A stretch of DNA of 64,000 bases, from the NCBI GenBank assembly GCA_022827195.1, contig JAJDTL010000036.1:1-64000 (forward strand), given 5' to 3'. The position numbers were made by a program, and so were the translations under genes. The first letter of the stretch is position 1; each line of letters starts with the position of its first letter. This DNA comes from Caldilineaceae bacterium (GTDB lineage Bacteria; Chloroflexota; Anaerolineae; Caldilineales; Caldilineaceae). The notes beneath the pieces are model-generated. The model was not told the DNA's origin. It worked only from the letters and a program-made list of their open reading frames with translations, and ran no database searches. This document shows positions 41,262-49,748 of the stretch, piece by piece.

Positions 41262-41807
41262 CTACTGCATGCTGAGCATCAGGCTGCCGGAATCCTGCGA
41301 GATGTTGACATCGAATGGCAGCATCGGGATATTGGCGGCCAGCACAGCGTTGATCTGGGCGTTGACCGGGCCCAGCATGGCGCCGCCAACCGCGAACGGG
41401 CCGGCACCGGCCTGCTGCAGGTCGACCATCAGGTGACCGTCACTGAACATCAGGTTGCCAACCAGGTCCATCGAATTGCCCACCATCGGCATGCTGACGC
41501 CGTCCTTGAGGGTGACGCGGAAGTGCAGCGCGTCCGGCTCCACCCAAACCATGACCGTGTCGATCGGCTGATTCGGTCCGCTGTTGGCTTCGAGACCCTT
41601 GGTCAGGAAACTGCTGAACTCAGACTCGCTCAGCGTCACCGAAAAAGTCGCAAGGGCACCCATCAGGGCATTCTGCGCGGTAAGGGCCGCTTCGGTCGAG
41701 ATCTCGATATCCCGATCGGGCGGCTGAACCGCCGCAGTACACGCGCTAAGCACTACCAGCACCACGGACAGTACAACGAGCGTGAGGAGTGGGGTTCGTT
41801 TGTTCAT
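41262..41807 (-). CDS. Hypothetical lipoprotein, 181 residues
   Basis: The signal peptide and lipobox (VLSAC, Cys at about residue 23) are clear, and AAGGAG lies upstream of ATG 41807. The mature part begins with an acidic linker and has alternating short strands (DALHFRVTLKDG, GHLMVDLQQAG, FDVNISQDSGSLMLSMQ) suggesting a lipid- or ligand-binding beta-sheet fold. No family is recognised. It is a single gene, followed by a strong terminator hairpin. Confidence 0.7.
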   Translation of the reverse strand: MNKRTPLLTLVVLSVVLVVLSACTAAVQPPDRDIEISTEAALTAQNALMGALATFSVTLSESEFSSFLTKGLEANSGPNQPIDTVMVWVEPDALHFRVTLKDGVSMPMVGNSMDLVGNLMFSDGHLMVDLQQAGAGPFAVGGAMLGPVNAQINAVLAANIPMLPFDVNISQDSGSLMLSMQ

Positions 41808-42389
41808 GGTTCTGTCGCTCCTTGAGAGAATTGGGTTAAGGGAACGGTACTCTTGATCTCATCACAAATTGATTGAGAAACAATTAAATGATGACCTTAG
41901 CTGTATCGTCGCACAAGAAGATTTCTTATGCAAGTCCGCGAAATGGGCACGACTCCATCGGATTTGGCTGTCCAACGAACGAATCCGAGGTTCCGATTCC
42001 TGTTCGCGGCAACATCTTCTCATAAGTACGGATATAGCACAAGTCCGATAATAGCAAGGGCGCGGTCCCTATCGGGGGCGATATTCTGACAAACGTCCGG
42101 GCAGCTTTGCGGGCTGTGTCGACTCGACCATCTCTTTGATGACCGTTTGCGCTCCACCGGGTTTGGGAGCCAAATTTTGGCCTGGGTGGGCGCCGAGTGC
42201 CCACATAATACACGGGGCGGGGAAGGCTGTCAAGCCCGAAAAATACACTGCCTATCCCTTTTCAGTCTGCTTTCAGGCTGGGTCCGGACCCATTGGTGGA
42301 ATGGGCAAGGCATGTCGAGCTCGCAGCCGCGGCGGTTGCCGGATCGAGGTCAGCCTGTGCGCCAAGGAGATGCCGGGCTCTGCCGTGCA
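41808..42389. other. Intergenic, no supported gene
   Basis: About 580 bases upstream of the 41807 lipoprotein gene and downstream of ferritin. The upstream 100 bases are AT-rich and probably hold the lipoprotein promoter. The open frames in the rest are shadows without start signals or family resemblance. Confidence 0.4.
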
Positions 42390-42899
42390 TCATTCTTCTG
42401 TTTCATCGAGCACGTCTACGCCCGCGAGCTCCCTGTCCAGCAGGTAAAGCCCTGGTTTGAAGTCGCCGATCAGGCGAAGTTTCTGCACGAGGTCGTCGAC
42501 CAGCTCCTCTTCCTCAACCTGTTCATCGACAAACCACTGCAGGAAGCTGTCGGTGGCATAGTCGCCTTCGAGGCGCGCCAGCTTGACGATGCGATCTATC
42601 GACTCGGTAACTTTCTGCTCCTGTTTGAGCGTGCCCTCCATCACCGCCTGGGGCGAGCCGAAATCGTGTTCGGGCGCGGGTACGAGATAGAGCTCGACGC
42701 GGCCGCGACGGCTGTGGATGTAACGGTAGATCTTCATGGCGTGCGCCATCTCTTCTTCGGCATGGTTGAAAATCCATTGGGAAAAGCCTTTGAGTCCCAT
42801 GCCTTCAAAATAGTCGGCCGCGGCCAGATAGGTATAGTGTGCCTGCAGCTCCATGTTGATCTGTTCATTCAGCGCGGTCTGGACTTTGTCGACAAACAT
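42390..42899 (-). CDS. Non-haem bacterial ferritin
   Basis: This 169-residue four-helix ferritin stores iron as a mineral core. Ferroxidase ligands are visible: Glu in NEQINMELQAHY, the Glu-x-x-His of HAEEEMAHAMK, and a later Glu in FVDEQVEEE. The start at 42899 (MFVDKVQTAL) has AAAGGA upstream. It is the last gene of a minus-strand metal-handling group. A long acidic tail (GVDVLDETEE) follows the last helix. Confidence 0.93.
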   Translation of the reverse strand: MFVDKVQTALNEQINMELQAHYTYLAAADYFEGMGLKGFSQWIFNHAEEEMAHAMKIYRYIHSRRGRVELYLVPAPEHDFGSPQAVMEGTLKQEQKVTESIDRIVKLARLEGDYATDSFLQWFVDEQVEEEELVDDLVQKLRLIGDFKPGLYLLDRELAGVDVLDETEE

Positions 42900-42982
42900 G
42901 TCTCGTGTTCCTTTCCGTTTTGACGCTTGTGCGCGGTCGGGAAGATTATAGCGTTTAGACCTGGAATACCCGGCCGCGAATG

Positions 42983-43963
42983 TCAGGGCATTGCCGGCAA
43001 CTCTTCGATGCGCGATTCGGTCATGCTGCAATCACCGGGATACTCAATTTCAATGGTGATATGTGTGAGGCGGAGCCCGCCGAGCGTTTCGCGGGCCCGC
43101 TGCTTGATCTCCCGGATCTGGGCCTCATCCGCTGACTCATCGACGACAAGGTGCGTGGAAAGCACATGATGGTTGCCGTCGAGTGACCAGAGATGTGTAT
43201 GGTGACAGTCTTCGACCAGGCGAATCTCGCGCAGGCGCTGGGCCAGCTGCGACATATCGACACCTTCGGGCGCCGCCTGCAGGAAGAGTTCCGCGGTCCG
43301 TTTCAGATTGCCCAGAACGTTGTAAAGAATGTACAGGGTGATAAGCAGCGAGAGAATCGAGTCCAGTATGTAGAGATCGATGAAGAGCAGCGTGATGCCA
43401 ACGATTAGTACTGCGACCCAGCCGAGCACGTCCTCAAGCAGGTGCCACATAGCGACTTTGGCGTTCATTGTAGCGCCCCCCTGCAGCCGCCAGACCGCGA
43501 CGCCATTGACGGCGATGCCTCCCAGGGCCAAGAGGATCATTCCAGGAGCGCTGGTGGCTTCGGGGGCGAGGAGGCGCGGAACCACTTCGGAAAGTACGAA
43601 CAGCCCGCCGCCAATTAGTACGACAGCGTTGATGAAGGCGGCGAGCAGCGAAAGGCGGCCGTAACCGTAGGAATAGCGGGCCGACGACTTCTTGACGGCC
43701 TGCTTTTCCAGGGCCCAGGCCATGCCCAGCGCGATCGAGTCGCCGAGGTCGTGCAAGGCGTCGGCCATGATTGCGGCGCTGTTTGTCAGGAAGGCGCCTA
43801 TGATCTCGACAACGGTGAAGCAGAGGTTGAGTAAGAAGACTGTGCGCAGTTTGGCTGAGTCGCCGATATGGTGGTGTTGGTGCAGGCCATGACCGTGATG
43901 ATGGCCATGATCGTGGCCATGCGCATGGCCATGCCGGTGTAAGTGGCTGTGCTCGAGCCCCAT
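42983..43963 (-). CDS. Cation diffusion facilitator (CDF/ZitB-CzcD type) with His-rich N-terminus
   Basis: This 326-residue efflux transporter opens with a stretch of some 15 histidines within about 30 residues (HxHxHxH pattern), then six membrane helices. The transport-site motifs HDLGD (helix 2, after ADAL) and HLLEDVLGW (helix 5) are of the zinc-type H/D-x3-D form. A C-terminal cytoplasmic domain of about 80 residues follows. It exports Zn2+ or related divalent ions in exchange for protons. Start 43963 is supported by AGAGGG. It lies 83 bases upstream of ferritin. Confidence 0.93.
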   Translation of the reverse strand: MGLEHSHLHRHGHAHGHDHGHHHGHGLHQHHHIGDSAKLRTVFLLNLCFTVVEIIGAFLTNSAAIMADALHDLGDSIALGMAWALEKQAVKKSSARYSYGYGRLSLLAAFINAVVLIGGGLFVLSEVVPRLLAPEATSAPGMILLALGGIAVNGVAVWRLQGGATMNAKVAMWHLLEDVLGWVAVLIVGITLLFIDLYILDSILSLLITLYILYNVLGNLKRTAELFLQAAPEGVDMSQLAQRLREIRLVEDCHHTHLWSLDGNHHVLSTHLVVDESADEAQIREIKQRARETLGGLRLTHITIEIEYPGDCSMTESRIEELPAMP

Positions 43964-44000
43964 CCAATTCCCTCTCTTCAACAACATCGCGCGCGGCATC

Positions 44001-44041
44001 GCTGGTGCAGCTTCCGACTGCGCCCTATCTTGCACCAGCGA
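44001..44041. repeat. 10-base inverted repeat upstream of the CDF gene
   Basis: CGCTGGTGCA (44001-44010) and TGCACCAGCG (44032-44041) are perfect inverted repeats 21 bases apart, ending 37 bases upstream of the CDF start. They could be an operator for a metal-responsive regulator or a leader hairpin. The rest of the 325-base gap holds no gene. Confidence 0.4.
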
Positions 44042-44289
44042 CGCCGAATTGACCAAACGCGCTCGGTGCCCCGGCCGGCCATTTCTGAACCGGGGTGGCA
44101 GGAGGCCGCTCAGGGCCAAAACTGCCCCGACTTCGTCAAATATATGCCTAGCGAAAACAAATGGACCGAACGAGATAGGCGGTCAGCCGTGAGGCCATGA
44201 CGGCAAGTTCGGGCCTGTAGCGCTAAATGCCATGAGGCGACAGCTGCAAAACCTATAATCGACTTTCCCATGGTGAATCTGCCGCTCTG

Positions 44290-44784
44290 TCATGACCGCG
44301 CCGCGCCAGGCGCGTTCGAGGCGACTCTTGCCAACATCGCCTCGTGCTCTTCAAGCTGAATATGGGCCAGATAGAGGAGGGCCACCAGCTTAACTACCTC
44401 CAGACCAACATAGATCGAGTGAAATGATCGCACTGAAGGCTCGGACCCTTCGATAATCGCAATCGTGCGAGCATCCATCACCGTATAGAGCAGGGCGGTC
44501 TGTGTCGCCAGAAGGGTGACTATCAGAGCAGTGCTCAAACGCGCCCTAAGCGACAACTCGCCCAGCAACGTTATCGTCAAGATCAAAAATGAGAAACCAA
44601 TCTCGATCCCGTTGAAGGTGTGAAAGTGGAGATAGGCGATTTCCATGGCGACCGGCAATGTGAGGGAAGGCGCCAGAAACTTGAGCGGCGTCGCCAGGAA
44701 GCTGATTGCGAAAATGAAACCGGCCCAGAGCAGCGTGAAGACAAAGATCCGTTTGCGTAAGCAACTCAGCAGTGATGACAACAC
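44290..44784 (-). CDS. Small integral membrane protein, DUF4149-like
   Basis: This 164-residue protein has four hydrophobic helices. The first helix (TLLWAGFIFAISFLATP) and the third with its YTVMDAR end resemble the DUF4149/TMEM205 type of small membrane proteins, although the assignment is loose. It lies 82 bases after the gene at 44867 and is part of the metal cluster by position. Its function is unknown. Confidence 0.55.
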   Translation of the reverse strand: MLSSLLSCLRKRIFVFTLLWAGFIFAISFLATPLKFLAPSLTLPVAMEIAYLHFHTFNGIEIGFSFLILTITLLGELSLRARLSTALIVTLLATQTALLYTVMDARTIAIIEGSEPSVRSFHSIYVGLEVVKLVALLYLAHIQLEEHEAMLARVASNAPGAARS

Positions 44785-44866
44785 GCATTCGTCCGTCTGT
44801 ACGATCCTGTTACATCCAGGGAGGGGTGAGCGATGCCGGCGTTAGGGGAGGATCGTCAGGGGAGCG

Positions 44867-45235
44867 TCAGTTGAGAACGGGGGGAACCGGATTGTGCCGC
44901 GCTAGTTGGAGGAGTGGATTGGTCTCTTCGATGCCAGCAAGATTCAGTTTGGGCAGGACGCCGTCAACCATTTCAACCAAAAGGAGAAAGTCCTGCGCAG
45001 GCAGAATGATAGACATTTTGCCGACATTCAGGCGGCAGTGGCTCTGGCCGATCGGTTCGCCTCTTTCCTGCAAGACTGAGCGCGTGCGCAGCATGTGGGC
45101 GGCAAGACGATTGAACGCCTCTCCCGGAAGGTGCAATCCAACCCCGTCCCAAATCAGATGGACGGTGCCATGTTCGCACTGACTCACGTATTGCTGGGGG
45201 CTGCGTTCTGCCAGGATGACAATATGTTGGCACAT
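44867..45235 (-). CDS. Hypothetical protein with Cys/His motif
   Basis: This 122-residue soluble protein starts MCQHIVIL (AGGAG upstream of 45235). It contains QCEHGTVHLIWDGVGLHL, a Cys-x-His-Gly-Thr-x-His-Leu segment reminiscent of small proteins annotated as DUF6686 in Bacteroidota. The two Cys-x-His pairs could bind a metal. It is immediately downstream of the FTR1 permease (74 bases), suggesting a role in iron or metal handling. This is inference from position only. Confidence 0.6.
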   Translation of the reverse strand: MCQHIVILAERSPQQYVSQCEHGTVHLIWDGVGLHLPGEAFNRLAAHMLRTRSVLQERGEPIGQSHCRLNVGKMSIILPAQDFLLLVEMVDGVLPKLNLAGIEETNPLLQLARHNPVPPVLN

Positions 45236-45309
45236 CGTTTCATTTCTCCTGTATGTCAATCGACTCGGCAATTGTCACAGAAAGTTGGCGATTGCGGTGA
45301 CTCCGCCGC

Positions 45310-47796
45310 TTACGAACTCTCCACAAACTGTTCGGAAAGAGCTTGCCCGTTTTGGTCGCTTCTGCTGCGTGTCCGCTGCTTTTGCTGATACTCGGCTATG
45401 TAGTAGCTGCCTATGACGAAGGCGGCCGCCGCGCCCTGACCACAGATGGTCTCCCAGGTCGGAAAGACGCCGAGCCAGAGGCCCATCCAATAAGGGAGGC
45501 TGAGCGACCCGACCGGGGAAATCGGCAGCCAGCCAACGGCCTGCATCGTGTGAATGGTGTTGCCTGTCATTACCAGCAGAACACCGCCGATCAGAATCCC
45601 GGTAATGACCAGCATTCGCTTGTAGGGCAGCCTGGTCTGAAGATGGAAGGTGAAGAATCCGACGACAGCCGTGCCCGCCAGGCCCAGGGCCACACCTTGC
45701 ATCACGACGGCCGGCCCGGCGTCGAGCACGAGCGCCTGCAAAAAGAGTACTGTCTCGAACCCTTCACGGTAGACGCTGGTGAAGCCAAGGGCGATGAATC
45801 CCAATGCCTGCGCCGAGATCAGACTTTCGGCCGCACCGCCCAGGAGAACCTTCTTGCGCTGGTGAAAACCGGCTATCCAATCCTTCCAATACACGCGGTG
45901 GAAGAACCAGTTGGTTATCAGAAGCAGTACGCCGACGGCAATCAGGCCCACGACGGCTTCGAGGCGCTCGCCGAAACCGCTGAATGCCAGCATAAGACGC
46001 TGGGCGATCCACCAGGTGGCCGCGGTAGCGATAAGCGCCATCAGAACGCCGATCACCATCGAACGCCGAAAGGCTGCATAGGCACCGACCATGCTGGCGA
46101 GAAGAGCGGCGAGAATGACGATCGCCTCAAGCCCCTCGCGGAAGACAATTACGGCGGAATTGGTTATGATGGCCATTGGCGCGGCGCCGCTTCCAAGCAC
46201 CGTCTGCGCTTCGGCCAGCCCGGCATCGAGCTGATCCCGGACTGCGGCCACCTCGGCCGGCGTACGGCGCTGTGCCACGGCCAGCGAAAGCCCCGGCTGT
46301 CCCTGGTAGCCGTGCCAGAATAGGCCGTCGAGGCGGGCAACCAGGTCCGGTGAGAAGGCCATCAGGCGCAGTTCGGGTCCGGCGTCGAAAAGAGCATAGG
46401 CCTGGATGCGGCTGCTTTCGGCCAGCTCGTACTCCCCGCGCGCGACCTGCTGCTCCATCTCGTTCAGCAGCGTCTCCACCACGTTGAAGATTCCTTCGCC
46501 GCTGGTGTCATGTACCGCGTCTCCCAGCGTCTGCTCGGTCAACATCAGGGCCTCTTCGACCATGGAGCGGACCGCCTGCCTCTCGCCGAGCGCGTCCATC
46601 GTTACCTTCATCTCCTGGAGCAGGCTGACAAGACGTCCTGCGGCAACGGGGTCGGCGGCAGAGATTCGGGGGTGGAGTTCGGCGAAAAAGACCTCGGCCT
46701 GGTCGCGGAATGTGAGGGCCTCTCGGTACTCGGTGTCTATCGTAATCTGCCCGTTGCGCACGCCGTCGCGGTACTCTATATAGACAAGGTCGATGAAGAG
46801 ATAGAGCAGCTGGCTGCGGCGGGCGAACTCTTCTGGGGAAAGTTCTACCGGCTGGTAGGCGGAAAGCATTCCGCGCAGCTCGGAAACCGCATCGAAAATG
46901 TCGTCCAGCTGACTGGACAGCACGACATGATCAAGATCGGCCAGGGCTGTTTCGACGACCTGGGCTGCGGGCTCCCCCTCTTTGGAAACAAAATCAGGGC
47001 GCAGGATGGCAAAGTATCCCCGCAGCTGGCCCGTCCACTCGCCCGCGCGCGTGCGGTAGCCTTTGCGGGCGGCCTCTTCAAGCTTGTTCAATGCCTCGCG
47101 CAGGCGGAAGAAGTAAGTGTCGCGCAGGTCGTCGCCGACAACTGCAATCGTTGTCGCCTGGTTGGTTTGGCCGCCGCGAAAGGAGATTACGGTCTGGCGC
47201 GCCAGGTCGTGGATCATGTTTACCTTGGTGGCGCGTCGGAATTCGCGCAGGCGGAGCCAGTCGGCCGCGCGCGCGCCGTCTCCGGCCTCCAGGGCGCCGA
47301 GCGCAGCGATGGAGGCCCCCCAGAGCAGCCCTGTCCCGACGCGGCCGCGTGCCGAGGAAAGCGCGGCGCCGTCACCGGACTCAACAGCTTGCAACGCGCC
47401 GGCCAGCGCCTCCCTGACCAATGTGTCGGCGGCCGGTGCAGCCGCGACCAGGAGCGCTCCCAGGCCGGCAGCGTAGTTCTCGGTTGCGGTCTCGATGTGG
47501 GAAACGGCCTCGGCGGCCAGTTCAGCCCGCTCAGATTGCGGGGCGCGCTCGGCCGAAAAGAGCGCTCGTTGGGCCTCAAAGGTCAAGCTGCGCAGATCCT
47601 CGGCCAGCTGCCACAAGGGAAGCTGCTCTGTATCTTGCAAGGGAGCAGAGGGTGCGGGGGACAGTTCGCTCTCCTGCGGCGACTGCGCGCCTGCCGTTAG
47701 CGGAGCCAGGGTTGCGGCGAAAACGAGCGTAAGTGCTACGAGGCACAGAGCGCCGCTGCGCTTCAGATTGCCTGTCCTCTCCACAAGGCTGTTCAC
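45310..47796 (-). CDS. FTR1-family iron permease with large extracytoplasmic N-terminal domain
   Basis: This protein of about 828 residues has a signal peptide (to QSPQES), a long helical extracytoplasmic region (about residues 40-540, with internal duplication in character) and a seven-helix FTR1 permease (about 545-810). The two essential motifs are FREGLEAI and YREGFETV. It imports ferric iron oxidised at the cell surface, as in EfeU. The GTG at 47796 (AGAGAGG upstream) is taken as start; the frame is open further upstream. Its 67-base distance to the imelysin-like lipoprotein gene fits the EfeU-EfeO pairing. No EfeB peroxidase gene is present. Confidence 0.9.
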   Translation of the reverse strand: MNSLVERTGNLKRSGALCLVALTLVFAATLAPLTAGAQSPQESELSPAPSAPLQDTEQLPLWQLAEDLRSLTFEAQRALFSAERAPQSERAELAAEAVSHIETATENYAAGLGALLVAAAPAADTLVREALAGALQAVESGDGAALSSARGRVGTGLLWGASIAALGALEAGDGARAADWLRLREFRRATKVNMIHDLARQTVISFRGGQTNQATTIAVVGDDLRDTYFFRLREALNKLEEAARKGYRTRAGEWTGQLRGYFAILRPDFVSKEGEPAAQVVETALADLDHVVLSSQLDDIFDAVSELRGMLSAYQPVELSPEEFARRSQLLYLFIDLVYIEYRDGVRNGQITIDTEYREALTFRDQAEVFFAELHPRISAADPVAAGRLVSLLQEMKVTMDALGERQAVRSMVEEALMLTEQTLGDAVHDTSGEGIFNVVETLLNEMEQQVARGEYELAESSRIQAYALFDAGPELRLMAFSPDLVARLDGLFWHGYQGQPGLSLAVAQRRTPAEVAAVRDQLDAGLAEAQTVLGSGAAPMAIITNSAVIVFREGLEAIVILAALLASMVGAYAAFRRSMVIGVLMALIATAATWWIAQRLMLAFSGFGERLEAVVGLIAVGVLLLITNWFFHRVYWKDWIAGFHQRKKVLLGGAAESLISAQALGFIALGFTSVYREGFETVLFLQALVLDAGPAVVMQGVALGLAGTAVVGFFTFHLQTRLPYKRMLVITGILIGGVLLVMTGNTIHTMQAVGWLPISPVGSLSLPYWMGLWLGVFPTWETICGQGAAAAFVIGSYYIAEYQQKQRTRSRSDQNGQALSEQFVESS

Positions 47797-47863
47797 TGCC
47801 GGGTCCTCTCTGGCAAGATTCACGAAAAGTGGCCGGCGCTCTGACGAGCGCCGGCCGGTCCTG

Positions 47864-48991
47864 TTATGCCAGGTCGAGCGTGACGTTGAGGTCCGAAGCG
47901 GCCTGTGCAACCAACGCTGCCAGTGCGGTTGCCAGGTCCTGGGCTTCGGTGCCGAAGAGGTCGGCCTCTTCGGGGCTGAACTGCACGCCGCTCTGCTCCT
48001 GTGCGTATAGATCGTTCACGTAGGCGATCAGTGTATCGAAATCGGTGCGAATCTGCTGGTCGAGTTGCGAATCGGAATCGGACACAAGGACCGCAATGTT
48101 GTCGTAGGTGAAGCTGAGGCCGGCGAGAATGCCCTTGATGTCAAGCAGGCGGCTGACCGCGATGAAGCTCTCCGCTTCGCTGGCGCTACCGCTGACAAAA
48201 ACCGACTCTTTCCACTGCTCAAAGTACTCGTTCATCGTCGGGATCATGGTGACAAGGGCAGTGAGCGCATCTTCAAGCGTTGGGTCCCAAGCCTCGATGG
48301 CCGCCTGCATTTCAAGCGTTGCGTCGTCCAGCCCTTGGGTGGCTCCGAGCAGCATATTGGCTTCCGGCAGCGCCTCGCCTACGGCAATCGAGCCGTCACC
48401 GTCCAGATCGACCTTGAGGCCCGTGAACTCAGGAATCGTGCCCCAGAGGGTCGGCTCCAGCAGGTTGTGAAAAAAGTTGCCGGGCGACTCGAGCACGCGG
48501 CCGTCGGGCAGTTCGAGCTGCCACTGCAGGGCCTCTTCCGGATCCTCGGATCCGGGCGGGCCGGCATCGATCCAGACGTCGAAGTGGACCAGCGATGGGA
48601 CGCCAGCGACGATGCCTTCGTCGAGCTCATAGAATGTGCTGGCTTCCAGCCAGAGATCTCGCGCCCCGACCACGAGCGCATGGACCTCTTCCTGGTTCTC
48701 GTCCCAGATACGGGCGTAGGGATCGCCGTCGGCCTTTGCCGCCTCCATCACGAGGTCATAGTAGCGTTGGGAAACGTCGGCCAGAGCGGCCGTGGCGACC
48801 TGCATCTGGGCGGCGTTTTCGAGGGCGTAAGACTTGACGGCATCCAGATCGATGGCCGCGGACGATTCGGAGTCCATCGCTTCGGACGCGGCCGCGCCCA
48901 GGTCCTCGGCCGGGACTGCCTGGATGGTACACGCTGTAATGGTCAACAGCAGGGCAACGGAGATTGTGAATGAAACGGTTCGCTTAAGCAT
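47864..48991 (-). CDS. EfeO/imelysin-like iron-uptake lipoprotein
   Basis: This 375-residue lipoprotein has a signal with lipobox TITAC and a helical mature part. Features resembling the imelysin/EfeO (M75) family include repeated long helices and a SLVHFDVWID segment in the position of the family's His motif. A DLDGDGSIAVGEAL stretch resembles an EF-hand-like calcium loop and is unusual for the family. It probably binds metal at the surface for the FTR1 permease encoded next. ATG 48991 has AGGAG ten bases upstream. It opens the cluster of six metal-related genes. Confidence 0.7.
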   Translation of the reverse strand: MLKRTVSFTISVALLLTITACTIQAVPAEDLGAAASEAMDSESSAAIDLDAVKSYALENAAQMQVATAALADVSQRYYDLVMEAAKADGDPYARIWDENQEEVHALVVGARDLWLEASTFYELDEGIVAGVPSLVHFDVWIDAGPPGSEDPEEALQWQLELPDGRVLESPGNFFHNLLEPTLWGTIPEFTGLKVDLDGDGSIAVGEALPEANMLLGATQGLDDATLEMQAAIEAWDPTLEDALTALVTMIPTMNEYFEQWKESVFVSGSASEAESFIAVSRLLDIKGILAGLSFTYDNIAVLVSDSDSQLDQQIRTDFDTLIAYVNDLYAQEQSGVQFSPEEADLFGTEAQDLATALAALVAQAASDLNVTLDLA

Positions 48992-49196
48992 TTGGACATG
49001 GTCTCCTGTATAGGATTGTTCGATAGCGACGCATGTGCATTTAGGTGCCGAGTCGTCGTATCCGCTACCTTTGCCGGCAAAAGACATGTTTCAGTTGTTG
49101 TGAACCGTCCAACTGGAACGTGTACCGGAAGGCATCGGAATCCAGTCTTGCCCGTTGACAACAAAAGGCTGGACCGGTGCGCCGCCCGAACTGACA

Positions 49197-49225
49197 TTGT
49201 CTGAGACTGGCGCGTGCGCTATACT
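49197..49225 (+). promoter_or_regulatory. Sigma70-like promoter of a putative small RNA
   Basis: TTGTCT (49197-49202), a 17-base spacer and TATACT (49220-49225) point to transcription from about 49232 on the plus strand. No protein gene lies downstream on that strand. Confidence 0.5.
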
Positions 49226-49231
49226 GGAGAC

Positions 49232-49340
49232 CGGTCCAGCACTGGCATTGGGTGATGGCTGGGGCAACAGCCGTCACTTGGACATCGTTTTGTGTTGGAC
49301 TCTCGCGAAAGGTCGGCCCGAGTGGGGCCGACCTTTTTTT
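49232..49340 (+). ncRNA. Putative small structured RNA, about 109 nt
   Basis: A promoter lies directly upstream and a textbook intrinsic terminator closes the transcript. Inside, GTGATGGCTG pairs with CAGCCGTCAC (one U-G) around a GGGCAA loop, and an outer GTCCA/TGGAC stem encloses it. The RNA lies between the divergent start of the imelysin-like gene and the convergent end of a small membrane-protein gene, and ends within two bases of the latter's stop. It does not match SRP RNA, 6S or the fluoride riboswitch by eye. Its position next to the iron cluster suggests a metal-responsive regulator, which is inference only. Confidence 0.5.
49308..49340 (+). terminator. Intrinsic terminator with seven-T tail
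   Basis: AGGTCGGCCC pairs with the GGGCCGACCT segment around a short GAGT-containing loop and is followed by TTTTTTT. On the minus strand only TTT follows, so the main direction is plus. Confidence 0.85.
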
Positions 49341-49542
49341 ATCCGCTAACCGAATACCTGGCCCGCCGCCGCGCCAGTGCCATGTGTCCGCGGCGCAAGC
49401 GAATTTCTTTCTTCTGCCTCTCGTAGTCCTTCTCAGGCATCTCCTGCGGGGGATGCACTCTACGGACATTGAAAAGCAGATAGCCGACCGCGACGACGAG
49501 GCCAATTAAGAGAACAAGCTGCAGAATCCCGACGATCTCCAT
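49339..49542 (-). CDS. Small membrane protein, 67 residues
   Basis: From ATG 49542 (AAGAGGAG upstream) the protein has one N-terminal membrane helix (IVGILQLVLLIGLVVAVGYL) and a basic cytoplasmic tail rich in Arg/Lys. It is a plausible single-span protein of unknown role. Its stop lies at the tip of the small-RNA terminator. Confidence 0.6.
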   Translation of the reverse strand: MEIVGILQLVLLIGLVVAVGYLLFNVRRVHPPQEMPEKDYERQKKEIRLRRGHMALARRRARYSVSG

Positions 49543-49748
49543 ATTGCTCCTCTTATATAGCGGTTGTATGAAGGGCGGACGGTTCTGAGCCGCGCGAATT
49601 TCAGGCAACCGGCGCAACTCACAATGGGGAACAGTATAGCATTGAAAATTGGCCTGCGAGGGCGAATCTTGGCAGGATCTTGCGCTGCGAGGGTAAAGGG
49701 AAAGAAGAAAGCTCAGTTAACGTCAGAATTAAGCTAGGTTAATTCAGA

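Noticed and set aside
49232..49340. SRP RNA or fluoride riboswitch
   Set aside because: The SRP apical sequence is missing. The GGTGATGG start superficially resembles the fluoride motif, but the later conserved blocks are absent and no fluoride transporter follows.
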